From positions 1 through 54,292 of the forward strand of contig QHTE01000024.1 in the NCBI GenBank assembly GCA_003220685.1: DNA of 54,292 nt. The letters run 5' to 3'. The stretch comes from Candidatus Rokuibacteriota bacterium (GTDB taxonomy: Bacteria > Methylomirabilota > Methylomirabilia > Rokubacteriales > CSP1-6). Made by a program: the position numbers and the translations under genes. How positions within the stretch are numbered: the first letter of the stretch is position 1; each line of letters begins with the position of its first letter. Below the pieces are notes generated by a model, which saw only the letters and a list, made by a program, of their open reading frames with translations, did no database searches and had not been told where the DNA came from. Shown here piece by piece: positions 8,164 to 16,340 of this stretch.

Positions 8164-8578
8164 AATTAGTTTCCGGGAAAGTGACATCACCAGCACCTGA
8201 ATCCCCCGGGGCCCGGCCGTTCTTCCGGGGCTCATACTTGCTGGATTCTAGCGAGGACGTCGGGAGATCAGCGGGGTCGCGCGCGACAAGTGTCGGGTCG
8301 CGGGCGACATCGGATGGATCCGTAGACAGAATGACACGCACACCCCTCGAAACCGGTCCGTTCCTGGAGTGGCTCGGTGATGTTCTCAGGCGAGCCGAAG
8401 GTGGTGTTGCCGTCGACGTGATCGTCGACGACACGCCGAGCTCGCGAGCGTCGGTTCAGATCACCTTGCGTGACGTGCTGGGTTCGCTCGGCGGCTTCGA
8501 GGTCCGCGCTTGTACCTATCCACGTAGGATTTAGTACCTGCCGGCCTCCTCCACGAAGAATCTCGAGCGCGGCCGCCA
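8164..8578. other. Intergenic region without a convincing gene
   Basis: About 415 bases lie between the NusG paralogue and the MFS gene, both on the minus strand. I see an imperfect 18-bp direct repeat (gggtcgcg..gcgacaa versus gggtcgcgggcgacat, around 8275-8312) and several short GTCGAC palindromes. A 67-codon plus-strand frame from ATG 8331 has no recognisable motif or Shine-Dalgarno sequence. No tRNA or clear terminator was found. Confidence 0.5.
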
Positions 8579-9802
8579 TCAGAGTCGGCGGAGCCGCGGC
8601 ACCAGCAGCGCCGCGGCGGCGCCGACCGCCATCAGCGCGAGGCCGTTCACCCCGAGCGCCGCGCCCACGCCGAAGAGCGACGCGAGCGCGCCCACCTGGA
8701 ATTGTCCGAGCGGCGCCATCCCGATCGACACCACCCACGCGCCGCCCGCGCGGCCGCGCAGGCCGCTCGGCACCGCGAGCTGGATCAGCGTCTGCGCGAG
8801 CACGTCGGTGACGGCGCCGAGCGCGTTGGCGCCGACGAGGACCAGCAGCACCACCGGAAAGCTCGGCGCGAGCCCGAGCGCCACGAGCGAGCCGCCGAAG
8901 GCGATCAGCACCGAGAGGAACAGCGGCCCGTAGCCACGCGCGCCGCCGAGGCCCGAGGTGAACGCGATCCCCGCGAGCCCGCCGACCTGACGCGCGGCCG
9001 TCATCACGCCGAGCCCCTCCGGGCCGACCCGCAGCACGTCGCGGGCGAGGCTCGGGAGCAGGGCCTGGTGCGAGAAGCCGAGCACCTCGGCGATGGCGGT
9101 GAGGCTCATCAAGGGCAGGAGCACGCGATTGTGCCGGATCGTGCCGAGGAAGCCGAACACGTCGTCGCGCACCGAGTTGGCGTTCGCCTCGCTCGGCCGG
9201 CCGGGCGATCGCGCCGGCAGCATGGCGACGGCGCTCACCAGATAGCCGGCCGCGACGACCAGGAAGGCCGCGCCCGAGCCGAGCCGGGCGATCAGGAATC
9301 CAGCCACGAGGGAGCCGAGCAGGCCGCCCAGACGCGAGGTGAGGGCCACGAGCGCGAGCGCGTGGACCACGCGGCCGCCGCCCGCGATGTCGTGCGCGTA
9401 GCCCTGCCGCGCCGTCTGGTGCAGGGCGCGCGCGCAGCCCGTGACGAACGTCAGCATCAGCGCCGGGCCGACGCCGCCGAGTCGCGCCGCGACGAGCGAG
9501 CCCAGCAGAGCGGTGCCCGCCGCCATCGTGACGCCGGAGATCTGCAGCAGCCTCACGCGATCGCCGCGATCGGCGACGACGCCGGCCGGGATGCCGGCCA
9601 GCAGCAGCGGCAGATTGCGGACGCCCAGCGCCACGCCCACCAGGAACGCCGAGTCGGTGATCTCGAGGATGTACCAGCCCAGCACGACCTGCTCGCCCAC
9701 CATGCCGATCGAGTGAAAGAAGACGCTGAGCCCGAGCCAGCGGAGGCCGTGAAGTCGCGCGAGCTGGAGCAGCGGCACGGACGCGAGGCGCACTGCGCAC
9801 AT
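8579..9802 (-). CDS. MFS transporter, EntS-like (MFS_3) type
   Basis: A 407-residue polytopic membrane protein with about 12 hydrophobic segments. The cytoplasmic loop motif between helices 2 and 3 (GIPAGVVADRGDRVRLL) is the classic MFS signature G-x3-D-R-x-G-R-R in relaxed form. The second half holds LRGRAGGAWVVSIGMAPLG, typical of the EntS/MFS_3 exporters. It probably moves a small molecule out of the cytoplasm by proton antiport, with unknown substrate. It is expressed toward the NusG paralogue but separated from it by more than 400 bases, so joint transcription is uncertain. Confidence 0.85.
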   Translation of the reverse strand: MCAVRLASVPLLQLARLHGLRWLGLSVFFHSIGMVGEQVVLGWYILEITDSAFLVGVALGVRNLPLLLAGIPAGVVADRGDRVRLLQISGVTMAAGTALLGSLVAARLGGVGPALMLTFVTGCARALHQTARQGYAHDIAGGGRVVHALALVALTSRLGGLLGSLVAGFLIARLGSGAAFLVVAAGYLVSAVAMLPARSPGRPSEANANSVRDDVFGFLGTIRHNRVLLPLMSLTAIAEVLGFSHQALLPSLARDVLRVGPEGLGVMTAARQVGGLAGIAFTSGLGGARGYGPLFLSVLIAFGGSLVALGLAPSFPVVLLVLVGANALGAVTDVLAQTLIQLAVPSGLRGRAGGAWVVSIGMAPLGQFQVGALASLFGVGAALGVNGLALMAVGAAAALLVPRLRRL

Positions 9803-9856
9803 CCTACCTCGTCGTCACGCCGGGTGGGCGGCGGAGGCGGCGGGCGGGGGCGAGCC

Positions 9857-9897
9857 GCCGCCTTCGCGCCGCGCCGTTGACGGGGCGCGAAGGCGGC
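9857..9897. terminator. Strong 14-bp hairpin between minus-strand genes
   Basis: The arms GCCGCCTTCGCGCC (9857-9870) and GGCGCGAAGGCGGC (9884-9897) pair perfectly around a 13-base loop. It lies just after the end of the LigB-type gene and before the MFS gene, where a transcription stop would be useful. There is no good U-tract on the minus strand, so it could equally be an mRNA-end stabiliser. Confidence 0.5.
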
Positions 9898-9928
9898 TAC
9901 TGTTTGAGGCGATCCCCCGGAGTCGGCG

Positions 9929-10987
9929 TCACCCCGGGAACGACGCGAAGCACTTGCTCGAGTTGAAGATGTAGGTCTCGACGAACTTCGTCGCGTCGGG
10001 ACGCCGCCCGAGCTCGGACATCGCGCCGGCCAGGCACATCCAGTTCAGCATCTCCTGCTGGCCGCTCTCCTCGAGGCTCGCCAGCGGGGTCTTGCGCCAC
10101 GCCTCGTAGTCGCCGGCCCGCAGCTTCTGGTAGAGCGCGCGATCGGCCTCGACGTCGGGATGGAGCAGGTGGTTCTTCGGCGTGAGGAACGCGTGTGACC
10201 AGCTCGACGAGGCGACCAGCGCGACGCGCCACGGGCTCTTGGCCATCACGCGCGCGGCGGCGCGGCCCAGATCGAAGCAGCGCCAGGGCGCCGGCGACGG
10301 CGGATCGAGCTGCGCCTCGGTCGGCAGATCGGCGAAGCTCGACTGGCCTCCCTGCTGCGAGATCACCTTGCGCCCGTAGCAGTTGATCGAGAACGGGACG
10401 ACCGGGTAGGGGAAGCCCTGCCGGTCGTAGTCGAGGAAGAGCAAGGTGTTCATGAACGCGTGACCGAGCGGATGGTGGAGCGGCCGGTAGGCGTACGACA
10501 CGTCGAGGCCGGCGTCGAGCAGCCCCGTGACCAGCGCCTTGGCCGCGGCGCGATGGCCCTTGTAGACGAAGGTCGCGTCGCTCGCCTCGTCCCACGCGTT
10601 CTTCGCCTTCTGCCAGCGTCCCTCGGCCCACGGCCGGTGCTCGATCGACTCGTAGGCCAGCACGCAGAAGGGCGGGATGATGTCTTCCCGGAAGTTCTCG
10701 TACTGGTCGTCGCCCCAGATCAGCACGACGTCCGGCGCGAACTCGTCGAGCCGCCGGCGCGTGTCGCGGAACCCGGCGATCAGCGCTTCACGATGCCGCT
10801 TGGCGGCGGCCAGCCCACGATCGGCGCCGTACTCCTGTCGCATCGGCTCCGGCCATCCATCGGGCCGTCGATAGCGCTCCGGAAGGTCCGGGTCCTTCAG
10901 GACGCGCTCGAGAATGCGCGCCATGTGTTCGTCCTGTCCGGCGAGTGGCGGGTAATGTGTAACTCCGAGTCCGAGGATCGAGCCCAT
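9929..10987 (-). CDS. Class III extradiol ring-cleavage dioxygenase, LigB type
   Basis: A 352-residue protein of the LigB (protocatechuate 4,5-dioxygenase beta-subunit) superfamily, which opens catechol-like rings using Fe(II). GLGVTHYPPL at the N terminus, WGDDQYENF, HHPLGHAFMNTL and SSWSHAFL contain the histidines and acidic residues expected of this fold. The start at ATG 10987 gives a compact protein. Reading further upstream would run into the divergent promoter region. It faces an amidohydrolase-2 gene across a 105-base gap containing a 16-bp palindrome, so the two may be co-regulated in aromatic breakdown. The exact substrate is unknown. Confidence 0.78.
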   Translation of the reverse strand: MGSILGLGVTHYPPLAGQDEHMARILERVLKDPDLPERYRRPDGWPEPMRQEYGADRGLAAAKRHREALIAGFRDTRRRLDEFAPDVVLIWGDDQYENFREDIIPPFCVLAYESIEHRPWAEGRWQKAKNAWDEASDATFVYKGHRAAAKALVTGLLDAGLDVSYAYRPLHHPLGHAFMNTLLFLDYDRQGFPYPVVPFSINCYGRKVISQQGGQSSFADLPTEAQLDPPSPAPWRCFDLGRAAARVMAKSPWRVALVASSSWSHAFLTPKNHLLHPDVEADRALYQKLRAGDYEAWRKTPLASLEESGQQEMLNWMCLAGAMSELGRRPDATKFVETYIFNSSKCFASFPG

Positions 10988-11055
10988 GGCCGCCTCCGTT
11001 CCTGGTGCCGAGCCTGGTTGCCGCGCTGCGACACGCTCCGTCACGACTCTGCGGC

Positions 11056-11071
11056 CCGATGGTACCATCGG
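11056..11071. promoter_or_regulatory. 16-bp perfect palindrome, candidate operator
   Basis: CCGATGGTACCATCGG sits between the divergent LigB-type dioxygenase (start 10987) and amidohydrolase (start 11093), ten bases before the latter's Shine-Dalgarno. Perfect dyads at this position are typical of dimeric repressor sites. No regulator gene is adjacent. Confidence 0.5.
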
Positions 11072-11092
11072 CGCGGGTAAAGGAGAGCCGCC

Positions 11093-12337
11093 ATGACGAC
11101 CCCCGGTCTTCCACCCCTCATCTCCAGCGATGGCCACCTCGAAGTCCGCCCCGAGCGGTGGTCGCCGCGCATGCCGGCGAAGCTCCGCGAGAAGGCGCCG
11201 CGGACGATCAAGCTCCCGGACGGCGGCGACGCGATCCTCGTGGAAGGCCAGCCCCCGTATCCCGCGCCCTTCCTCGATCTCAGGGCCGGACGGACCAACG
11301 AGACCTGGGAGCCCATCGGCGTGACGGTCGACGACACGGCGGGCGTCGGGCCGCCGGAGCAGCGTCTGCACGAGCAGGACGTGGACGCGCTCCACGCCGA
11401 GGTGCTCTTCCCCAACATGCAGGTAGGCCCGCGGCTCTGGAGCACAATCGCGGACCCGGACGTGTACCGCGCAACGGTGCGCGCCTACAACGATTGGCTC
11501 GGCGAGGAGTACTGCCCCGTGTCGCGCGATCGGCTCATCGGGCTCGGCGTGATCCCGTGGACCAACGTCGACGACGCGATCGCCGAGCTCGAGCACTGCG
11601 CGAAGCTCGGCCTCAAGGGCGTCAACGTCGGCGTGTTCCCGAGCGGCAAGGCCTATCCCACGCCCGCGGACGATCGCTTCTGGGCGGCGGCGGTCGACAT
11701 GCGGATGCCGCTGACCGTGCACGTCGGCTTCGACCGTCTGGGACCGCGCGCCTCGCAGCCGACGTTCGAGTATACGGGCGCCGACCCGGCGATTCTCGCG
11801 AAGCTCGGGCCGCGAAAGCTCGTCGAGTGGGTGGCGCTGCCGTTTCTCGGCACGGCGCCGTCGATGAGCTTCGCCCAGCTCATCCTGTCCGGGGTCTTCG
11901 ATCGCATCCCCGATCTCAAGATCTTCTTCGCCGAGACGCGCCTGGGCTGGGTGCCGTTCTGGATGGAGGAAGCCGACTACTGGTATGAGCGCCATCGCCA
12001 CTGGGCCGCGCGGCTCCTCAACTTCAAGCCGCTCAAGCAGCGTCCGAGCGACTACGTCCGCGAGCACATCTTCTTCAGCGTGCAGCACGTCGAGCGGGTG
12101 GCGGTCGAGCTGCGCCACCACATGGGTGTGGACCGGATCATGTTCGCCACCGATTTCCCGCACATCGAGTGCGACTGGCCGAACACGCGCCCGTTCGCCG
12201 AGCGGTTGTTCGCGGGCGTCCCGGCCGACGAGGCGTTCAAGATCGCGGCGGGCAACATGCTCGGGTACTTCCGCCTCGAGGCCACCCCGATGGGGCGGAA
12301 AGTATTGGCCGAAGCGTCCGCCGGGTCGCGGAGATAG
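11093..12337 (+). CDS. Amidohydrolase-2 family metal-dependent hydrolase/decarboxylase
   Basis: A 414-residue TIM-barrel amidohydrolase of the ACMSD-like (amidohydrolase_2) group. It has the degenerate N-terminal metal motif SSDGHLE, HVGF in the middle, and MFATDFPHIECDWP near the C terminus with the conserved Asp. Members act as hydrolases or non-oxidative decarboxylases on ring-derived acids. ATG 11093 follows AGGAG at 11081-11085 with good spacing. The divergent ring-cleavage dioxygenase suggests a shared catabolic route, but the substrate cannot be read from sequence. Confidence 0.8.
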   Translation: MTTPGLPPLISSDGHLEVRPERWSPRMPAKLREKAPRTIKLPDGGDAILVEGQPPYPAPFLDLRAGRTNETWEPIGVTVDDTAGVGPPEQRLHEQDVDALHAEVLFPNMQVGPRLWSTIADPDVYRATVRAYNDWLGEEYCPVSRDRLIGLGVIPWTNVDDAIAELEHCAKLGLKGVNVGVFPSGKAYPTPADDRFWAAAVDMRMPLTVHVGFDRLGPRASQPTFEYTGADPAILAKLGPRKLVEWVALPFLGTAPSMSFAQLILSGVFDRIPDLKIFFAETRLGWVPFWMEEADYWYERHRHWAARLLNFKPLKQRPSDYVREHIFFSVQHVERVAVELRHHMGVDRIMFATDFPHIECDWPNTRPFAERLFAGVPADEAFKIAAGNMLGYFRLEATPMGRKVLAEASAGSRR

Positions 12338-12362
12338 AGGTATCGATCAGGGTAATGACCTG

Positions 12363-13625
12363 ATGGCAATTGCAGAGACGCCCGGGCATCATTCACGCAT
12401 CGTGCAGTTATCCAAATCCCCCACCGGTATCGACGGCTTCGATCAGGTGGCGGGGGGCGGCCTGCCGGCCGGGCGGCCCACGCTCGTCTGCGGCGGCGCC
12501 GGCTGCGGCAAGACGCTCTTCGCCATCAGCTTCCTCGTCCACGGCGCAACCCGGTTCGACGAGCCGGGCGTGTTCATGAGCTTCGACGAGAGCGGCGACG
12601 AGCTCGCCCAGAACGTGGCCTCGCTCGGCTTCGATCTTCCGGGACTGGTCGAGAAGAAGAAGCTCGTGCTCGATCACGTCAAGATCGAGCGCCGCGAGAT
12701 CGAGGAGACCGGCGACTACGATCTCGAGGGGCTCTTCGTGCGGCTCGGCTACGCGATCGACTCGATCGGCGCGCGTCGCGTGGTGCTCGACACGATCGAG
12801 TCGCTCTTCGCGGGGCTCGCGAACCAGTCGATCCTGCGGGCCGAGCTGCGCCGCCTGTTCCGCTGGCTCAAGGACCGGGGCGTGACGGCGATGATCACCG
12901 GCGAGCGCGGCGAGGGTACCTTGACGCGCCAGGGGCTCGAGGAATACGTCTCGGACGCGGTGATCGTGCTCGACCACCGCGTGACCGAGCAGATCTCGAC
13001 GCGGCGGCTCCGGATCGTGAAGTACCGCGGCTCGGCGCACGGGACCAACGAGTATCCGTTCCTGATCGACGAGGACGGGCTCTCGGTCCTGCCGGTCACC
13101 TCGATCGGCCTCACGCACGACGCGTCGTCCGAGCGGATCTCGACGGGCGTCGCGCGGCTCGACATGATGCTCGGCGGCCGCGGGTACTTCCGCGGCAGCA
13201 CGATCCTCGTGTCCGGTACCGCCGGCGCCGGCAAGAGCAGCCTGGCGGCCCACTTCCTCGACGCCGCCTGCCGGCGTGGAGAGCGCTGCCTCGCCTTCGT
13301 ATTCGAGGAATCGCCCCAGCAAGTGGTCCGCAACATGCGCTCGATCGGCATCGACCTGCAGCGGTGGGTCGAGCGCGGCCTGCTCGAGTTCCACGCCGCG
13401 CGCCCCTCGCTGCACGGCCTCGAGATGCATCTCTCGCGGATGCACCGGGCCATCGACCGGTTTCAGCCGAGCGTCGTGGTCCTCGACCCGGTGAGCAGCC
13501 TGCTCAGGGTCGCGCAGCAGACGGACGTCCAGGCCACGCTGACACCAGCCTCACGCACGGCCGGACCGAGCACGAGCAGACCGACGTGGCGATCTCGTCG
13601 ATCGTGGACACCTGGCTCCTGCTGA
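12363..13625 (+). CDS. kaiC: KaiC-like RecA-fold ATPase, frameshifted (N-terminal two-thirds)
   Basis: KaiC is a double-domain RecA-type ATPase/autokinase that partners KaiB. The CI Walker A is GGAGCGKT at residues 44-51 and the CII Walker A is GTAGAGKS at about 285-292. CII has the catalytic pair in VFEES, while CI has SFDES. Homology is continuous to VQATLT at about 13544, after which this frame reads nonsense to a stop at 13625. The rest of the protein resumes in another frame from about 13544. About 15 residues (usually like RLIDFLKxxxITALF) are missing at the join, implying a deletion near 46 bp. Either the gene is a recent pseudogene or the assembly is wrong here. Two kaiB genes and a histidine kinase follow. 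Confidence 0.85.
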   Translation: MAIAETPGHHSRIVQLSKSPTGIDGFDQVAGGGLPAGRPTLVCGGAGCGKTLFAISFLVHGATRFDEPGVFMSFDESGDELAQNVASLGFDLPGLVEKKKLVLDHVKIERREIEETGDYDLEGLFVRLGYAIDSIGARRVVLDTIESLFAGLANQSILRAELRRLFRWLKDRGVTAMITGERGEGTLTRQGLEEYVSDAVIVLDHRVTEQISTRRLRIVKYRGSAHGTNEYPFLIDEDGLSVLPVTSIGLTHDASSERISTGVARLDMMLGGRGYFRGSTILVSGTAGAGKSSLAAHFLDAACRRGERCLAFVFEESPQQVVRNMRSIGIDLQRWVERGLLEFHAARPSLHGLEMHLSRMHRAIDRFQPSVVVLDPVSSLLRVAQQTDVQATLTPASRTAGPSTSRPTWRSRRSWTPGSC

Positions 13626-14065
13626 TCGCGCTCGAGTTGAGCGGCGAGCGGAACCGCGGTCTCTACGTGCTCAAGTCGCGCGGGATGGATCACTCCAACC
13701 AGATCCGCGAGTTCCTCCTGACGGATCGCGGCGTCGAGCTCGTGGACGTCTACGCGGGGCCGAGCGGCGTGCTCACGGGGTCCGCGCGCCTGACCCAGGA
13801 AGCCCAGGAGCGGGCGGCCGCGCTCGCGCAGGAGCACGAGCTCGAGCGCAAGGAGCGGACGCTCACGCGTCTGCGCGCCGCATTCGAGGCCGAGCTGGCG
13901 TCCTTGCGGGCAAAGTTCGAGGCGGAGCAGGCCGACCTGGCCATCGAGATCGACGAGCACCGGTCTCGCGCGACGCGTTTGCGCGCCGATCAGCACGACA
14001 TTGCAGAGAGCCGGGGAGGCGACGCGACCAGCGACAACGGACGGAATACGAGGGCAAGAGATTGA
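13541..14065 (+). pseudogene. kaiC: KaiC C-terminal fragment after the frameshift
   Basis: This frame carries the end of the CII domain: [23 protein letters not shown], where Ser-Ser sits where cyanobacterial KaiC has phosphosites Ser431/Thr432. [20 protein letters not shown] and [16 protein letters not shown] follow, then a predicted coiled-coil tail of about 90 residues rich in Glu and Arg. It has no start of its own with a ribosome site. Its stop overlaps the first kaiB start (TTGA at 14062-14065), which shows it was part of one operon before the deletion. Confidence 0.8.
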
Positions 14066-14364
14066 AGGTGATGGCTGTGCCGAGCGCCGAAACCCAGATC
14101 CTTCGGCTCTATATCGCCGGCCAGACGCCGCGATCGATCAAGGCGTTCGCGAACCTCAAGAAGATCTGCGAGGACCACCTGATCGGCAAATACCAGATCG
14201 AGGTCATCGACCTCATCCAGAACCCGCAGCTGGCCGCGGGCGACCAGATCCTCGCGGTGCCGACGCTCGTCAGGCGTCTGCCCGAGCCGGTGCGCCGGAT
14301 CATCGGCGACCTCTCCCACACGGACCGGGTCCTCGTCGGGCTGGACATCCGACCCGCTTCCTGA
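14062..14364 (+). CDS. kaiB: KaiB-like thioredoxin-fold protein (copy 1)
   Basis: A 100-residue KaiB homologue that aligns well from memory with cyanobacterial Kai[50 protein letters not shown] and RVLVGLD. KaiB is a fold-switching protein that binds KaiC CI rings. TTG 14062 overlaps the kaiC stop. GTG 14068 or ATG 14071 are equally plausible starts and would remove only two or three residues. The gene keeps a sound reading frame although kaiC in front is disrupted. Non-cyanobacterial KaiB proteins often act in stress or timing functions rather than a true circadian clock. Confidence 0.9.
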   Translation: MKVMAVPSAETQILRLYIAGQTPRSIKAFANLKKICEDHLIGKYQIEVIDLIQNPQLAAGDQILAVPTLVRRLPEPVRRIIGDLSHTDRVLVGLDIRPAS

Positions 14365-14366
14365 CC

Positions 14367-14699
14367 GTGGAACCCTCGAATACTCCTGAGACGGGCCGAA
14401 ACGACGGAGCGCCGGGACCGCGTCACGCCTACGTCCTGCGATTGTTCGTGGCGGGCATGACGGCGCGCTCGACCCGCGCGGTCGCCAACATCCTCGCGAT
14501 CTGCGAGGAGCATTTCGCCGGCGCGTACGAGCTCGAGGTGGTCAATCTCTACGAGCGGCCGTCGCTCGCGGCCGGCGAGCAGATCATCGCGGCGCCGACC
14601 TGCGTGAAGGCGTTTCCCTTGCCCCAGCGCCGGATCATCGGCGATATGTCCAACACCGGGCGGGTCCTGGAAGGGCTCGACCTCGTCACGCACGCATGA
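14367..14699 (+). CDS. kaiB: KaiB-like thioredoxin-fold protein (copy 2)
   Basis: A 110-residue second KaiB-family protein with about 20 extra N-terminal residues. The core motifs are YVLRLFVAGMTARS, NLYERPSLAAGEQIIAAPTCVKAFPLPQRRIIGDMS and RVLEGLDL. It is diverged from copy 1 (for example APTCVK in place of VPTLVR), so this is not a recent duplication. GTG 14367 lies two bases after the previous stop. The stop overlaps the kinase start (ATGA). Paired kaiB genes next to a kinase are known in other bacteria. The second copy may bind the kinase or compete for KaiC. Confidence 0.88.
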   Translation: MEPSNTPETGRNDGAPGPRHAYVLRLFVAGMTARSTRAVANILAICEEHFAGAYELEVVNLYERPSLAAGEQIIAAPTCVKAFPLPQRRIIGDMSNTGRVLEGLDLVTHA

Positions 14700-16327
14700 C
14701 ACCTCCCAGCATGGCGGACGACGCGAGGGATCCAGAGCAGATCAAGAAGCTCCAGCGGGAGCTGGAGGAAGCCCAGGACACGCTGCGCGCGATCCGGCAG
14801 GGCGAGGTCGACGCGCTCGTGGTCGAGGGCCCGCACGGCGCCCAGCTGTTCACGCTCAAGACCGCCGAGCAGCCCTACCGGATGCTCGTGGAGCAGATGC
14901 AAGAGGGCGCGCTCACCTTGACCTCCGTCGGGGACGTCCTCTATTGCAATCGCCGCTTCGCCGAGCTGGTCGGCTTGGCGCCCGAGACGATCGTCGGCGG
15001 GCCGATCGGTCCCTTGGTCGCGGAGGCCGACCGGCCTTTCCTGGCCGCGGCGCTGCGCACCGGACGGGGCAAGTACGAAGGGCACGTGCTGGCGGTCGAC
15101 GGCCGCGCGGTGCCCGCGCTCTTCTCGGTCGGCACCTTCGTCGCCGACGGCGTCGAAAGCCTCTGTCTCGTCGTCACCGATCTGGTCGAGCTGATCCGGA
15201 CGCGCGCCGCCCGCGCGGAGGCCGAGGCCGCGAGCCAGGCGAAGGACCAGTTCCTGGCGATGCTCGGCCACGAGCTGCGCAACCCTCTGGGGGCCATCAC
15301 CTCCGCGATCGCGGTGCTCGGTCAGTCGACGCCCGAGCACGATCGCCGCGCCCGCGAGGTGATCGCCCACCAGACCGAGCACCTGTCGCGGCTCGTCGCG
15401 GACCTGCTCGACGTCACGCGCGGCACGCTCGGAAAGATCGAGTTGGTCCGCACCGCGATCGACGTCGCCGCCGCGGTCCAGCGCTGCCTCGCCACGCTCG
15501 ACAGCACGCACACGCTCGCGCAGCACGTCGTCAGCATCGACGCCGAGCCCGTCTGGATCGAGGCCGACAGTGCCCGCATCGAGCAGATCGTCATGAACCT
15601 CCTGTCGAACGCGGTGAAGTTCACGCCGCGAGGCGGCGCCATCACGGTGAGCGTACGCCGCGAGCGGGACGAGGCGGTGCTGCGCGTCGCGGACGACGGC
15701 GTGGGGATCTCGCCGGAGCTCTTGCCATTCGTGTTCGACCTGTTCGTGCAAGGCGAGCGCAACCTCGGCCCCCGTGCCGGAGGGCTGGGTGTTGGCTTGA
15801 GCCTCGTGCACCGCCTCGTCGAGCTGCACGGCGGTCGGGTCGAGGCCGCCAGCCCGGGCCCGGGACAGGGAAGCGTCTTCACGGTCCGCTTCCCGGCGCT
15901 GACGGACACGCCACCGGCCCCCGGACCGTCGGTCGAGCCGCCGGCCGGGACGCCGCACAAGCGCGTCCTGGTCGTCGAGGACAGCGCCGCCAACCGCGAG
16001 ATGATGCGCATTCTGCTCGAGAGCGCCGGGCACGAGGTGCACGTGACCGGGGACGGGGTGAGTGGCGTCGAGCTCGCCGTGCAGCTCGAGCCCGATGTCG
16101 TCATGATCGACATCAGGCTGCCGGGCATCGACGGATATCAAGTCGCCCGGCAGATCCGCGCGAAGCTGCGCGATCGCACGCGACTGGTCGTGCTTAGCGG
16201 CTACGGCCAGCCGGAGGACAAGCAGCGAGCCTTCGACGCCGGCTTCGACGAGCATCTGCTGAAGCCGGTCGACCCGGCGCGCCTGCTGTCGGTCCTGGAC
16301 GCGGCGCGCGGCAGGACGCCGCGCTAG
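14696..16327 (+). CDS. PAS hybrid sensor histidine kinase with receiver domain
   Basis: A 543-residue cytoplasmic hybrid kinase without membrane segments. It has a short N-terminal coiled coil, a segment with IRQGEVDALVVEGPHG, then a PAS domain (about 65-160). HisKA carries phospho-acceptor His192 in LGHELRNPLG. The ATPase domain has NLLSNAVKFTP and DDGVGIS, and a C-terminal receiver has Asp472 in MIDIRLPG and Lys in LLKPVD. It is coupled to kaiB copy 2 by ATGA. By analogy with SasA/CikA-like output in Kai systems it could read KaiB/KaiC state. That link is inferred from position only. Confidence 0.88.
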   Translation: MTPPSMADDARDPEQIKKLQRELEEAQDTLRAIRQGEVDALVVEGPHGAQLFTLKTAEQPYRMLVEQMQEGALTLTSVGDVLYCNRRFAELVGLAPETIVGGPIGPLVAEADRPFLAAALRTGRGKYEGHVLAVDGRAVPALFSVGTFVADGVESLCLVVTDLVELIRTRAARAEAEAASQAKDQFLAMLGHELRNPLGAITSAIAVLGQSTPEHDRRAREVIAHQTEHLSRLVADLLDVTRGTLGKIELVRTAIDVAAAVQRCLATLDSTHTLAQHVVSIDAEPVWIEADSARIEQIVMNLLSNAVKFTPRGGAITVSVRRERDEAVLRVADDGVGISPELLPFVFDLFVQGERNLGPRAGGLGVGLSLVHRLVELHGGRVEAASPGPGQGSVFTVRFPALTDTPPAPGPSVEPPAGTPHKRVLVVEDSAANREMMRILLESAGHEVHVTGDGVSGVELAVQLEPDVVMIDIRLPGIDGYQVARQIRAKLRDRTRLVVLSGYGQPEDKQRAFDAGFDEHLLKPVDPARLLSVLDAARGRTPR

Positions 16328-16340
16328 CCGGCGCCGGCTA
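16325..16340. terminator. 16-bp palindrome holding both convergent stop codons
   Basis: TAGCCGGCGCCGGCTA contains the TAG stop of the hybrid kinase at one end and, on the other strand, the TAG stop of the metallo-hydrolase at the other. It could fold as a short GC-rich hairpin in both transcripts. There is no loop or T-run, so termination is uncertain. Confidence 0.4.

Noticed and set aside
8331..8534. 67-codon frame in the NusG-MFS gap
   Set aside because: No ribosome site, no motif and weak coding bias. Kept only as part of the intergenic description.
8702..9880. Plus-strand frame across the MFS gene
   Set aside because: Highly charged and repetitive composition with no domain. The MFS membrane pattern is on the minus strand.
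13541..13546. Programmed ribosomal frameshift in kaiC
   Set aside because: No slippery heptamer or stimulatory structure, and about 15 conserved residues are missing, which frameshifting cannot explain.
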